64,000 nucleotides of DNA, from positions 1,178,001-1,242,000 of the forward strand of contig JAHBZM010000001.1 in the NCBI GenBank assembly GCA_019635435.1, given 5' to 3'. Below, piece after piece: positions 34,409 to 42,830 of this stretch (position 1 is the first letter of the stretch; the number at the start of each line of letters is the position of its first letter). The stretch comes from Ramlibacter sp. GTDB taxonomy: Bacteria > Pseudomonadota > Gammaproteobacteria > Burkholderiales > Burkholderiaceae_C. The notes under the pieces were generated by a model that was not told the origin of the DNA, did no database searches, and saw only the letters and a list, made by a program, of their open reading frames with translations. Position numbers and translations under genes: made by a program.

Positions 34409-35290
34409 TCAGCCGCCGCTGTCCAGCCCGAAGGCGGCGTGGCGGTCCTGCCCGAGCAGCGCCACCATCTGGGGCAGGGCCGGCTGCAGCGCGGCCTTCA
34501 GGGTGTGGGGCGGATTGATGACGAACATGCCGCTGGCCGGCAGGCCGGGGCGTTTGTCTTCCCCCGCCGCGTCCGTGGTGATCTTGCTGGACTTGACCGT
34601 CAGGGTGGCATGGAGCCAGCTCTTGCCGGCCTTGTTGGCCAGCGTCTTGAGCTTGCGCGGCAGGTCGTGGGCCTCGGGGCGCGGGATGATGGGGTACCAC
34701 ACGGCATAGGTGCCGGTGGCAAAGCGCTTGAGCGCGTCGGCCACCATGGCGGCGGTGCGCGCGTAATCGGTCTTGATCTCGTAGCTCGGGTCGCACAGCA
34801 GCAGGGCCCGGCGGGCCGGCGGCGGCAGGAACTTCTTGACGCCCTCAAAGCCGTCTTCCGCGAACACCGCAATCTGCCGCCCGGCCTCCAGCTGCGCGAT
34901 GTTGCCGTCCAGGGCACGGGCATCGGTCGGGTGCAGCTCAAACAGCTTGAGCCGGTCATGGGGCCGCAGCACGTGGTGGGCCACAAAGGGGGAGCCCGGG
35001 TACACCCGGGCCTTGCCCCTGGCGTTGAAGCTGGCCACCACGGCGGCGTAATCCGCCAGCGCGGGCGCTAGGTCGGTCGCCCCGGCAAGCTTCAGGAAAC
35101 CGTCAGACGCCTCGCCGCTGGTCTGGGCGTAGTCGCCGTCAAGCCGGTACAGGCCAGCGCCGGCGTGACTGTCCAGCACGGTCAGGGCCGCGTCCTTTTC
35201 GGTCAGGTGGCGCAGCATGGCCACCAGCACGGTGTGCTTGAGCACGTCGGCATGGTTGCCGGCGTGGAAGGCGTGGCGGTAACTGAACAT
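34409..35290 (-). CDS. rlmJ: 23S rRNA (adenine2030-N6)-methyltransferase RlmJ
   Basis: A 293-residue SAM-dependent methyltransferase, formerly YhiR. The N terminus FSYRHAFHAGNHADVLKHTV is diagnostic, with LDSHAGAGLYRLDGDYAQTS as the SAM site, CDPSYEIKTDY as the catalytic DPPY-like motif, and a C-terminal VINPPHTL. It modifies A2030 of 23S rRNA. ATG 35290 was chosen because FSYRHAFHAG is the usual start; the frame is open further upstream. The stop abuts the porin stop base-to-base (TGATCA), leaving no intergenic DNA. Confidence 0.94.
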   Translation of the reverse strand: MFSYRHAFHAGNHADVLKHTVLVAMLRHLTEKDAALTVLDSHAGAGLYRLDGDYAQTSGEASDGFLKLAGATDLAPALADYAAVVASFNARGKARVYPGSPFVAHHVLRPHDRLKLFELHPTDARALDGNIAQLEAGRQIAVFAEDGFEGVKKFLPPPARRALLLCDPSYEIKTDYARTAAMVADALKRFATGTYAVWYPIIPRPEAHDLPRKLKTLANKAGKSWLHATLTVKSSKITTDAAGEDKRPGLPASGMFVINPPHTLKAALQPALPQMVALLGQDRHAAFGLDSGG

Positions 35291-35322
35291 GGGGGGATGG
35301 TAACTCCCCGGGCGGGGTGCCA

Positions 35323-35352
35323 TTGCGCCCAGGTGGCGGTTTTTCGTATAAT
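35323..35352 (+). promoter_or_regulatory. Promoter for rplM-rpsI
   Basis: TTGCGC (35323-35328) and a consensus TATAAT (35347-35352) with 18-bp spacing, giving a leader of about 130 nt before rplM. The leader repeats GAGGGCTTCGCA at 35355 and 35388 as near-direct repeats. It could hold an autoregulatory structure, but none is recognised. Confidence 0.75.
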
Positions 35353-35486
35353 CGAGGGCTTCGCAGCGCATTTGTGGTTCCGCGGCGAGGGCTTCGCAAG
35401 AGGCATGACCACCTAAGAGATTCCCGAAAGAGGAACACCGACCGTGGAAAAGAACCCGCCAAACCAGCTCTTTCAAGAGAAAACTC

Positions 35487-35957
35487 ATGACCAAAACGTT
35501 CAGCGCCAAACCCGCTGACGTGACGCACGAGTGGTTTGTGATTGACGCGACCGACAAGGTCCTCGGACGAGTAGCCAGCGAAGTTGCTCTCCGTTTGCGC
35601 GGCAAACACAAGGCCATTTACACGCCTCACGTCGATACCGGTGACTTCATCGTCATCATCAACGCAGCCCAGCTGCGCGTCACCGGCGCCAAGCCGCTTG
35701 ACAAGGTGTACTACCGCCACTCCGGTTACCCGGGCGGTATCACGGCCACCAACTTCCGCGACATGCAAGCCAAGCACCCGGGCCGCGCCCTGGAAAAGGC
35801 CGTCAAGGGCATGCTGCCCAAGGGCCCGCTGGGTTACGCGATGATCAAGAAGCTCAAGGTCTACGGTGGTGCCGAGCATCCCCATAGCGCCCAGCAGCCC
35901 AAGGTGCTGGACATTCCTGGCATCTCTGTCAACGCCCAACGGGAGGCCGCCAAATGA
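35487..35957 (+). CDS. rplM: 50S ribosomal protein L13, with C-terminal extension
   Basis: A 156-residue early-assembly protein of the large subunit. MTKTFSAKPADVTHEWFVID, RGKHKAIYTPHVDTGDFIV and KGMLPKGPLGYAMIKKLKVY are typical. Most bacterial L13 proteins are about 142 residues and end at or near QQPKVLDI. Here the frame continues for 14 more residues (PGISVNAQREAAK) and stops inside the rpsI start (ATGA overlap). The ribosome site of rpsI (GGGAGG) lies within this extension. It may result from loss of the ancestral stop codon. Confidence 0.96.
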   Translation: MTKTFSAKPADVTHEWFVIDATDKVLGRVASEVALRLRGKHKAIYTPHVDTGDFIVIINAAQLRVTGAKPLDKVYYRHSGYPGGITATNFRDMQAKHPGRALEKAVKGMLPKGPLGYAMIKKLKVYGGAEHPHSAQQPKVLDIPGISVNAQREAAK

Positions 35958-36346
35958 TTGGTGAATGGAACAATGGCACCGGCCGTCGCAAATCCAGCGT
36001 CGCCCGCGTGTTTCTGAAAAAGGGCACCGGCAAGATCACGGTGAACGGCAAGGACATCCAGGCCTATTTCGGCCGCGAGACGTCCATCATGATTGCCAAG
36101 CAGCCCCTGATGCTGACCAACCATGCCGAGACGTTTGACATCCAGATCAACGTGCATGGCGGTGGTGAGTCCGGCCAGGCCGGCGCTGCACGCCACGGCA
36201 TCACCCGCGCCCTGATCGACTATGACGCGTCGCTCAAGCCGGCCCTGAGCCAGGCCGGCTTCGTGACCCGCGACGCCCGCGAGGTCGAGCGCAAGAAGGT
36301 CGGCCTGCACTCCGCACGCCGCCGCAAGCAGTTCAGCAAGCGCTAA
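35954..36346 (+). CDS. rpsI: 30S ribosomal protein S9
   Basis: A 130-residue protein of normal length. WNNGTGRRKSSVARVFLKKG near the start and the basic tail RKKVGLHSARRRKQFSKR, which reaches toward P-site tRNA, are characteristic. The start codon overlaps the rplM stop, giving translational coupling of the conserved L13-S9 pair. A strong terminator follows 18 bp after the stop. Confidence 0.97.
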   Translation: MIGEWNNGTGRRKSSVARVFLKKGTGKITVNGKDIQAYFGRETSIMIAKQPLMLTNHAETFDIQINVHGGGESGQAGAARHGITRALIDYDASLKPALSQAGFVTRDAREVERKKVGLHSARRRKQFSKR

Positions 36347-36363
36347 GCTTCTTTCCTGCAGAA

Positions 36364-36403
36364 ACAAAGCCGCACAAGTCCGCTTGCTGCGGCTTTGTTG
36401 TTT
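36364..36403 (+). terminator. Rho-independent terminator after rpsI
   Basis: ACAAAGCCGCA (36364-36374) pairs perfectly with TGCGGCTTTGT (36388-36398) around a 13-nt loop, followed by TGTTT. It ends the rplM-rpsI transcript. Confidence 0.9.
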
Positions 36404-36451
36404 GCGCCATGTTGTGGCATGGTGTTCGACTTTGCCGGGACTATTCGAACA

Positions 36452-37159
36452 ATGCGTTTTCGCCTGCTTCGCCGCCGCCTCACCATCAGCGCTCCACGCA
36501 TGGCCGTGCGCAGCGCCATGCCGTGGCCGTTTCGCTGGCTGGTCATGGCCATCGTCCTGGGCTTCTGCGCGGCCGTGGGCCTCTGGGCCTTCGAGTTTGG
36601 CAAGAACATTGCCGGTCTGGACACCCATGGCAAGGAGGAGCTGGCCCAGCTGCGCACCGAGGTCGCCCGCCTGCGCGAGGAGCGCGACAAGGTGCAATCG
36701 GTGGTCAACACCTCGGGCAGCCTGCTCACGGCCGAGCGCGCCGCCCAGGAGAAGCTGGCCGCCCAGATCCGCGTGCTGGAGGCCGACAACCGCGCCTTGC
36801 GTGACGACCTCGGGTTCTTTGAGAAGCTGATTCCCTCCAGCGGCATCGAGGGCATCGCCATTCGCGGCCTGCAGGCCGAAGTGATTGGCGAGCACCAGCT
36901 CAAGTGGCAGGTGCTGGTGATGCAGCCCGTGAAGAACGCGCCCCAATTCAATGGCAAGCTCGAAATCAGTTTTTCGGGCACCGATGGCGGCAAGCCCTGG
37001 ATGATGTCATTGCCCGGCGGGCCCCAGGTGCTGCAGTTCAGCCAGTACCGGCGGATCGAGGGAATTGTCGACTTGCCCCCGCAAGCCGTGGTAAAAAACA
37101 TGTCCGCCCGCGTGGTGGAAGGCACCGCCACCCGGGCGGTCCAGAGCATCAAACTTTAA
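36452..37159 (+). CDS. Membrane protein with periplasmic coiled coil (DUF6776-like)
   Basis: A 235-residue protein. A basic N terminus (MRFRLLRRRL) precedes one membrane helix (WLVMAIVLGFCAAVGLWAF, about residues 31-49). A coiled coil (about 60-125; ELAQLRTEVARLREERDKV and later heptads) and a small beta-rich domain follow. ATG 36452 is preferred to an upstream start that would run through the rpsI terminator. It is encoded directly before bactofilin in the same direction (21-bp gap), which suggests a shared envelope or cell-shape role, as seen for membrane partners of bactofilins. No enzymatic motif is seen; family assignment is moderate. Confidence 0.75.
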   Translation: MRFRLLRRRLTISAPRMAVRSAMPWPFRWLVMAIVLGFCAAVGLWAFEFGKNIAGLDTHGKEELAQLRTEVARLREERDKVQSVVNTSGSLLTAERAAQEKLAAQIRVLEADNRALRDDLGFFEKLIPSSGIEGIAIRGLQAEVIGEHQLKWQVLVMQPVKNAPQFNGKLEISFSGTDGGKPWMMSLPGGPQVLQFSQYRRIEGIVDLPPQAVVKNMSARVVEGTATRAVQSIKL

Positions 37160-37180
37160 AACACTCGTTGAGGAGTCCGC

Positions 37181-37576
37181 ATGTTTGGCAAAAAGGCACA
37201 ACCGCCGATCAAAAGCCTGATCGCCCAGGGCAGCCGTATCGAAGGCAATCTCAAGTTCACCGACGGCCTGCGGGTTGACGGCGAGATCATGGGCGACATC
37301 CGGGCCAACCCCGAAAGCCCGAGCATTCTGGTCATATCCGAGAGTGCCAGCGTGCATGGCGAGATCCATGCCGACCACGTCATCATCAACGGCAGCATTC
37401 GCGGCCCGGTCCATGCCCTGGAACTGCTGGAACTCCAGCCCAAGGCCCGGATCGAAGGCGATGTGCACTACAAAGCCGTCGAAATGCACCAGGGCGCGAC
37501 GATCTCGGGCCAGTTGCACCCGACCCAGGGTTCCGACGAAAAGCCCTTACTGAAACTGGCGGCAAATAACTTCTGA
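37181..37576 (+). CDS. Bactofilin (polymer-forming cytoskeletal protein)
   Basis: A 131-residue protein made of a right-handed beta-helix of short repeats (SRIEGNLKFTDGLRVDGEIM, ASVHGEIHADHVIINGSIRG, ARIEGDVHYKAVEM) with polar flexible ends. Bactofilins assemble nucleotide-free filaments at the inner membrane and organise cell-wall enzymes. The ATG follows GAGGAG. Neighbours are a coiled-coil membrane protein upstream and, further on, anmK and an M23 peptidase, so the area is rich in wall-related genes. Confidence 0.92.
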   Translation: MFGKKAQPPIKSLIAQGSRIEGNLKFTDGLRVDGEIMGDIRANPESPSILVISESASVHGEIHADHVIINGSIRGPVHALELLELQPKARIEGDVHYKAVEMHQGATISGQLHPTQGSDEKPLLKLAANNF

Positions 37577-37635
37577 CTGAATTCCCGACGGAAACAATGT
37601 AGTATTTGAACCGACGAGTCACCCGGAGTACCCCC

Positions 37636-38001
37636 ATGAGCGCAGTTGCCGAAAACATCCAGACCGACATGCCCGCACCGCTGATCTTCACCGACAGCGC
37701 CGCAGGCAAGGTGGCGGACCTGATTGCCGAAGAAGGCAATCCTGACCTGAAGCTGCGCGTGTTTGTGCAGGGCGGTGGCTGTTCGGGCTTCCAGTACGGC
37801 TTTACCTTCGACGAAATCACCAACGAAGACGATACGGTGATGACCAAGAATGGCGTCTCGCTGCTGATCGACGCCATGAGCTACCAGTACCTGGTGGGCG
37901 CCGAGATCGACTACAAGGAAGACCTGCAGGGCGCGCAGTTCGTGATCAAGAACCCCAACGCCACCAGCACCTGTGGCTGTGGTTCGAGCTTCTCGACCTG
38001 A
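37636..38001 (+). CDS. erpA: Iron-sulfur cluster insertion protein ErpA
   Basis: A 121-residue A-type carrier that hands [2Fe-2S] or [4Fe-4S] clusters to apoproteins. The three cluster-binding cysteines are in VQGGGCSGFQYGF and near the C terminus in STCGCGSSF. ATG 37636 is used; a possible ATG at 37606 would add ten residues not typical of the family. The gene is 59 bp after bactofilin and converges on anmK. Confidence 0.93.
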   Translation: MSAVAENIQTDMPAPLIFTDSAAGKVADLIAEEGNPDLKLRVFVQGGGCSGFQYGFTFDEITNEDDTVMTKNGVSLLIDAMSYQYLVGAEIDYKEDLQGAQFVIKNPNATSTCGCGSSFST

Positions 38002-38016
38002 TCCACGCCAGCGCTG

Positions 38017-38035
38017 CCCGGCCGTTCAGGCCGGG
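38017..38035. terminator. Possible bidirectional hairpin between erpA and anmK
   Basis: CCCGGCC-GTTCA-GGCCGGG is a perfect 7-bp stem with a 5-nt loop that contains the anmK stop codon. There is no T tract, so it may be only an RNA 3'-end stabiliser or a weak bidirectional terminator. Confidence 0.4.
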
Positions 38036-39135
38036 TAGATCGCTCCCAACACACGGGCGCCCTGGGCGCCCGTGGTGCTTTGCAGGTCCAGTTTTTCGCG
38101 CCGCACGGCCTTGCGCGCGAGCCAGGCAAAGGCCGTGGCCTCGACCTGCTGGGGCGGCAGGCCCCGCTCGGCGCTGGACAGCACCGCACGGCCCGGGAGC
38201 AGGGTGGCCAGGCGTGCCATCAGGTGGCGGTTGAAAGCCCCGCCGCCACAAACAATGAGTTCACTGGCCTGCGGGCCCTGCCGCCGCAGGGCCTGGGCAC
38301 AGCTTTGGGCCGTGAGTTCTGCCAGAGTGGCCTGCACGTCCACGGGGCTCAAGGGGCCAAGGCCCTTCATGGCCGCTTCAAGCCAGTCGGGGTTGAACAG
38401 GTCGCGCCCCGTGCTCTTGGGCGGAGGCTGTTCGAAGTAGGGGTGGGCCAGCAGGGCCTTCAACAGGCCCGGCAGCACGGCGCCGCTGGCGGCCCAGGCC
38501 CCGTCGCGGTCGAACGGCTGGCCGGTGTGGAGCGCGCACCAGGCGTCCATCAGCGCATTGGCCGGACCGCAGTCAAAGCCGCTCAGGCTGCCCGTTGGCC
38601 CCAGCAGGGTCAGGTTGGCGATGCCGCCCAGGTTCAGCACGCCCGTGGTCTGGCCGGGCCGCGCCAGCAGCGCCTGGTGGAAAAAGGGGGCGAGCGGCGC
38701 GCCCTGGCCACCGGCCGCCACGTCGCGGCTGCGGAAGTCGGCCACCACGTCGATGCCGGTCAATTCGGCCAGCAGCGCCGGGTTGTTCAGCTGGATCGTG
38801 TAGCCGGTTGCGTCAAAAGCCTGGGGACGATGCCGCACGGTTTGCCCGTGGGCGCCCATGGCGCTCACGGCTGATGCAGGCAGGCCTTGGGCGTCCAGCA
38901 GGTCCTGCACGACCTGGGCATAGACACGAACCAGCGCATTGGCCGCCAGCGCCGCCTGGTGCAGTTCGTCGGGCCCGCTGGCGTTGAGCGCCAGCAGGCG
39001 CTCGCGCAGGCCGGGTTCAAATGGCCTGGCAGCATGCGCCAGCACCTGCGGTGTGGGGCCCGAGAAATCCGCCAGCACCCCATCCACCCCGTCCATCGAG
39101 GTGCCGGACATCAGGCCGACGAAAAGCTCCGCCAT
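38026..39135 (-). CDS. anmK: Anhydro-N-acetylmuramic acid kinase
   Basis: A 369-residue ASKHA-fold kinase that phosphorylates and hydrolyses 1,6-anhydroMurNAc during wall recycling. The N-terminal phosphate loop FVGLMSGTSMDGVDGVLADF is diagnostic. GAHGQTVRHRP, NLGGIANLTLLG and FDCGPANALMDAW follow, and the adenosine motif is VCGGGAFNRHLM. It starts 15 bp after the M23 peptidase stop on the same strand, so wall cleavage and fragment recycling are co-expressed. Confidence 0.96.
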   Translation of the reverse strand: MAELFVGLMSGTSMDGVDGVLADFSGPTPQVLAHAARPFEPGLRERLLALNASGPDELHQAALAANALVRVYAQVVQDLLDAQGLPASAVSAMGAHGQTVRHRPQAFDATGYTIQLNNPALLAELTGIDVVADFRSRDVAAGGQGAPLAPFFHQALLARPGQTTGVLNLGGIANLTLLGPTGSLSGFDCGPANALMDAWCALHTGQPFDRDGAWAASGAVLPGLLKALLAHPYFEQPPPKSTGRDLFNPDWLEAAMKGLGPLSPVDVQATLAELTAQSCAQALRRQGPQASELIVCGGGAFNRHLMARLATLLPGRAVLSSAERGLPPQQVEATAFAWLARKAVRREKLDLQSTTGAQGARVLGAIYPA

Positions 39136-39149
39136 GACGCGGCCCCGGG

Positions 39150-40610
39150 CTACTGGGCGCTGGCTTGCTGCACCGAGTCGGCGGCGGCCAGTTGGCCCCG
39201 CATCACGGCGGCCACCCGGTCAAACGCCGGCTTGGCCGAGGCAGACACCGGGATCGATTCGCTCTGCTTGGCAATGGTCAGCGGGTCCTGGTGGTGCCCG
39301 TTCACGCGGAATTCAAAGTGCAGGTGCGGCCCCGTGGCCCAGCCTGTGGAGCCCACGGCGCCGATCTTGTCGCCCTGGCTCACGCTCTGGCCGCGCCGGA
39401 CAAAAATCCGGCTGAGGTGGGCATAGACCGTGGTGTTGTTGTTGCGGTGCTTCACAAACACCACGTTGCCGAAGCCGTTTTGCACACCGGCAAACTCGAC
39501 CACGCCGTCGCCCACCGTGCGCACCGGCGTGCCCGTGGGCGCGGCGTAGTCCACCCCGAGGTGGGCCCGCCACTTCTGGAGGATCGGGTGGAAGCGCATC
39601 TTGAAGCCGCTGGTCACGCGCGAGAACTCCATGGGCGACGTGAGGAAGGCGCGGCGCAGGCTCTGGCCGTCCAGCGTGTAGTAGCCGCCCTTCTGGCCGG
39701 GTTCCTGGAACCACATGGCCTGGTAGGTCTTGCCGTTGTTGACGAACTCGGCCGACAGCACACGCCCCGTGCGCAGGGGCTCGCCATCGGCCTCGAGCGA
39801 TTCGTAGATCACGCTGAAGCGGTCGCCCTTGCGCAGCGCGCGGTGGAAGTCGATGTCGCCCGAGAAAATCTCGGCCACCTGCACGGCCACGGCATCGGGG
39901 ATGCGCGACTCGTCGGTGGCGGCGAACAGCGATGACTTGATGGTGCCGCTGCCCAGCCGGCTGGAGGCCGCGAGCGGGGCGCTTTCGATGCGTGAGGCGA
40001 AACCCGTTGCATTTTTCTCGACCACCAGGCGGCTGAACTTGCCGTCGTCTTCCGGTGTCCAGCGTGCGCTGAGTTTGAGCAGGCCATTGTGGTCGTCGGC
40101 CTCGGCCGTGACGGTGCGGCCGGCGCGCCCGAGCAGCCCGTTGCGGAAGTTGGCGTCATTGCGCAGGAACGCGGCTGCGGCCAGATCGTCAATGCCCAGC
40201 CGCTTGAGCAGCGCTTCGGCGGTGTCGCTGGACCGGGTCAGCTCGGAGCGGAACAGCTTGAAGCGGTGGACGTCGAGCGACTCGATCTGGGTTTGCAGGG
40301 GCAGGGTCTGGACCGATTCAATGACCTCGTGCACCGGCAGGTCGGCTGCATCGGGCGCCAGCGAGGCCACGGCGTAGGCGCCGCCGCCGCCGCCCAGCAT
40401 CAGCGCGGCGACCAGCGCGGTCACCTGTTTGGGATGGTGTTCAATCGTATGGGCCAACCGGAACAACAATGCGCTGCCGGCGGCGATCAAGCCGTTGTTC
40501 AAAAGATGAGTCCCCAGAAAGAAGCCGTTGTCCCGGCCGGTGGGCCGGACGGTTCCCTGTGTTTTGGTCGTCCGTGAATTGCAAAAACTGCGCCAATTAA
40601 AATCCGGCAC
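39150..40610 (-). CDS. M23-family (LytM/gametolysin-type) peptidoglycan endopeptidase
   Basis: Up to 486 residues. A membrane segment (VTALVAALMLGGGGGAYAVA, about 64-83) anchors the protein. A variable and OapA-like region (about 90-300) precedes the M23 domain, with zinc ligands in FKMRFHPILQKWRAHLGVDY (HxxxD part) and GPHLHFEFRVNGHHQDP (HxH). Such enzymes cut peptide crosslinks in the wall. The start is uncertain: GTG 40610 overlaps the region upstream of tyrS, and in-frame TTG codons near 40500 are alternatives. It is divergent from tyrS and is followed by anmK. Confidence 0.88.
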   Translation of the reverse strand: MPDFNWRSFCNSRTTKTQGTVRPTGRDNGFFLGTHLLNNGLIAAGSALLFRLAHTIEHHPKQVTALVAALMLGGGGGAYAVASLAPDAADLPVHEVIESVQTLPLQTQIESLDVHRFKLFRSELTRSSDTAEALLKRLGIDDLAAAAFLRNDANFRNGLLGRAGRTVTAEADDHNGLLKLSARWTPEDDGKFSRLVVEKNATGFASRIESAPLAASSRLGSGTIKSSLFAATDESRIPDAVAVQVAEIFSGDIDFHRALRKGDRFSVIYESLEADGEPLRTGRVLSAEFVNNGKTYQAMWFQEPGQKGGYYTLDGQSLRRAFLTSPMEFSRVTSGFKMRFHPILQKWRAHLGVDYAAPTGTPVRTVGDGVVEFAGVQNGFGNVVFVKHRNNNTTVYAHLSRIFVRRGQSVSQGDKIGAVGSTGWATGPHLHFEFRVNGHHQDPLTIAKQSESIPVSASAKPAFDRVAAVMRGQLAAADSVQQASAQ

Positions 40611-40667
40611 AGTCGATGGGCCATGAGTATAGCCAGCCCACCCCCCGCGTCATCTGAAAAAACCCTT

Positions 40668-41900
40668 ATGAATCAAGCTCAAGTTACAAATTTTCCGGTG
40701 ACCGACCGGGTTCGCGAGGCGCTGGCCGTCTCCCTGCGCGGCTGCGATGAGCTGATTCCGCAAGACGAATGGGTAAAAAAGCTCGCGCGGTCCGAGGCCA
40801 CGGGCACGCCGCTGCGCATCAAACTGGGGCTGGACCCCACAGCGCCGGACATTCATGTCGGTCACACGGTCGTGCTGAACAAAATGCGTCAGCTGCAGGA
40901 CCTGGGCCACACGGTTATTTTTTTGATTGGCGACTTCACCTCGATGATCGGCGACCCTTCCGGGCGCAACACCACCCGCCCGCCGCTGACCGCCGAGCAG
41001 ATCAAGGCCAACGCCGAAACCTACCGCGCCCAGGCTGACAAGATCCTGGACCCGGCCAGAACCGAGCTGCGCTACAACAGCGAATGGAGCGACCCGCTGG
41101 GCGCGCGCGGCATGATCCAGCTGGCCGCCAAATACACGGTGGCCCGCATGATGGAGCGCAACGACTTCCATGACCGCTTCAAGGCCGGCACCTCGATCAG
41201 CGTGCACGAATTCCTGTACCCCCTGATGCAGGGCTACGACTCGGTGGCGCTCAAGAGCGACCTGGAACTCGGCGGCACCGACCAGAAATTCAACCTGCTG
41301 GTGGGCCGCCACCTGCAGGCCGAGTACGGCCAGGAGCCGCAGTGCATCCTGACCATGCCGCTGCTCGAAGGGCTGGACGGCGTCGAGAAGATGTCCAAGT
41401 CCAAGAACAATTACATCGGCATCAGCGAGGACGCCAACACCATGTTTGCCAAGGTGCTGTCGATCTCCGACACCCTCATGTGGCGCTGGTACCTGCTGCT
41501 GTCGTTCCAGAGCGAAGCGGCCATTGCGGCACTGAAGAAGGAGGTGGAAGGCGGGCGCAACCCCAAGGATGCCAAGGTCATGCTGGCCAAGGAGATCACC
41601 GCGCGCTTCCACAGCGCGGCCGCGGCTGATGCGGCGGAGCAGGACTTCATCAACCGCAGCAAGGGCGGTGTGCCCGACGAGATCCCTGAGGTGGCGCTGT
41701 CGGGCGCTCCTCTGGGGATCGGGGCCCTGCTCAAGTCGGCGGGCCTGGCGCCCTCCAGCAGCGAAGCCAACCGGCTGATCGACGGCGGGGGCGTGCGCGT
41801 GGATTCCAGCGTGGTGAGTGACAAGGGCCTGAAGCTGGCGGCCGGCACCTATGTGGTCCAGGTGGGCAAACGCAAGTTTGCCCGGGTCACGCTGGCCTGA
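40668..41900 (+). CDS. tyrS: Tyrosyl-tRNA synthetase
   Basis: A 410-residue class I synthetase that attaches tyrosine to tRNA-Tyr. The HIGH-type motif is DIHVGHTVVLNK, and the KMSKS loop is VEKMSKSKNNYIG. A C-terminal S4-like domain (APSSSEANRLIDGGGVRVDS) binds tRNA. ATG 40668 gives the family N terminus; ATG 40623, 15 codons upstream, is possible. It heads a run with the CDF transporter and D-tyrosyl-tRNA deacylase, so charging and proofreading of Tyr-tRNA are encoded together. Confidence 0.95.
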   Translation: MNQAQVTNFPVTDRVREALAVSLRGCDELIPQDEWVKKLARSEATGTPLRIKLGLDPTAPDIHVGHTVVLNKMRQLQDLGHTVIFLIGDFTSMIGDPSGRNTTRPPLTAEQIKANAETYRAQADKILDPARTELRYNSEWSDPLGARGMIQLAAKYTVARMMERNDFHDRFKAGTSISVHEFLYPLMQGYDSVALKSDLELGGTDQKFNLLVGRHLQAEYGQEPQCILTMPLLEGLDGVEKMSKSKNNYIGISEDANTMFAKVLSISDTLMWRWYLLLSFQSEAAIAALKKEVEGGRNPKDAKVMLAKEITARFHSAAAADAAEQDFINRSKGGVPDEIPEVALSGAPLGIGALLKSAGLAPSSSEANRLIDGGGVRVDSSVVSDKGLKLAAGTYVVQVGKRKFARVTLA

Positions 41901-41915
41901 CAGCCGCGCCTGGCC

Positions 41916-42830
41916 ATGAACGCCGTGCTCACCCGCCTCATGACCCCGCAGCGCCTGCTGCAGGCGTCGGTGGCCGTGGCCGTGATCACCATTGCGCTCA
42001 AGACCCTGGCCTGGTACATCACGGATTCGGTCGGCCTGCTGTCGGACGCCATGGAGTCGTTCGTGAACCTGGCCAGTGCCGTCTTTGCGCTGGTGATGGT
42101 GACGATTGCGGCCCGGCCGGCCGACGAAGACCACCCCTACGGCCACCACAAGGCCGAGTATTTTTCTTCGGGGTTCGAGGGCATCCTGATCATTGGCGCG
42201 GCGCTGGGCATCCTCTGGGCCGCCGGGCACCGGCTGTTCGACCCGCAGCCGCTGGTGCAGCTGGGCTGGGGCCTGGCGCTGTCGGTGGGCAGCTCGGCCC
42301 TGAACGGCGGGCTGGCCTGGGCCATGTTCCGCGCGGCGCGTGAGCACCGGTCGATTGCGCTGGAGGCCGATGCCCGGCACCTGGTCACCGATGTCTGGAC
42401 TTCGGCTGGCGTGGTGGTGGGCCTGGCCGGGGTGATGCTCACGGGCTGGCTCTGGCTGGATGCCCTGGTGGGCATGGGCGTGGCGCTGAACATCCTGCGC
42501 GAGGGCTTTCACCTGATGCAGCGCTCGTCGCAAGGGCTGATGGACGAGGCGCTCGAACCCGAGGTGCTGGCCGAGATCCACAAGACCCTGGACATCTTTG
42601 CCCATCCCACCATCCGCTTTGACCATGTGACCACGCGCAAGGCCGGCCAGCGCCGCTTTGTCGACCTGCACATGCACATGCCCGCGAGCTGGAGCCTGGG
42701 CCGGGCCGCGGCGCTGCGCACCAGCGTCGAGCAGGCCCTGATGAGCGCCGTGCCGGGGCTGCGCGCCACCATCCAGCTGCTGCCCAGCGATGTGGAAGCC
42801 CACTTTGATGACGAGAAGGACCTGATCTGA
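41916..42830 (+). CDS. Cation diffusion facilitator transporter
   Basis: A 304-residue divalent-metal/proton antiporter. Six membrane segments are predicted, with the metal site in GLLSDAMESFVNLASA and HPYGHHKAEYFSSGFEG, and a cytosolic C-terminal metal-binding domain (about 215-300). CDF proteins export Zn, Fe, Cd or similar ions; the specificity is not readable here. It lies 15 bp after tyrS and its stop overlaps the dtd start (TGATG). Confidence 0.9.
   Translation: MNAVLTRLMTPQRLLQASVAVAVITIALKTLAWYITDSVGLLSDAMESFVNLASAVFALVMVTIAARPADEDHPYGHHKAEYFSSGFEGILIIGAALGILWAAGHRLFDPQPLVQLGWGLALSVGSSALNGGLAWAMFRAAREHRSIALEADARHLVTDVWTSAGVVVGLAGVMLTGWLWLDALVGMGVALNILREGFHLMQRSSQGLMDEALEPEVLAEIHKTLDIFAHPTIRFDHVTTRKAGQRRFVDLHMHMPASWSLGRAAALRTSVEQALMSAVPGLRATIQLLPSDVEAHFDDEKDLI

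Noticed and set aside
40623..40667. Upstream ATG of tyrS (15 extra residues)
   Set aside because: The extra segment is Pro/Ser-rich and unlike the start of other TyrS proteins. It remains possible because GATGGG precedes it, but ATG 40668 gives the conserved N terminus.
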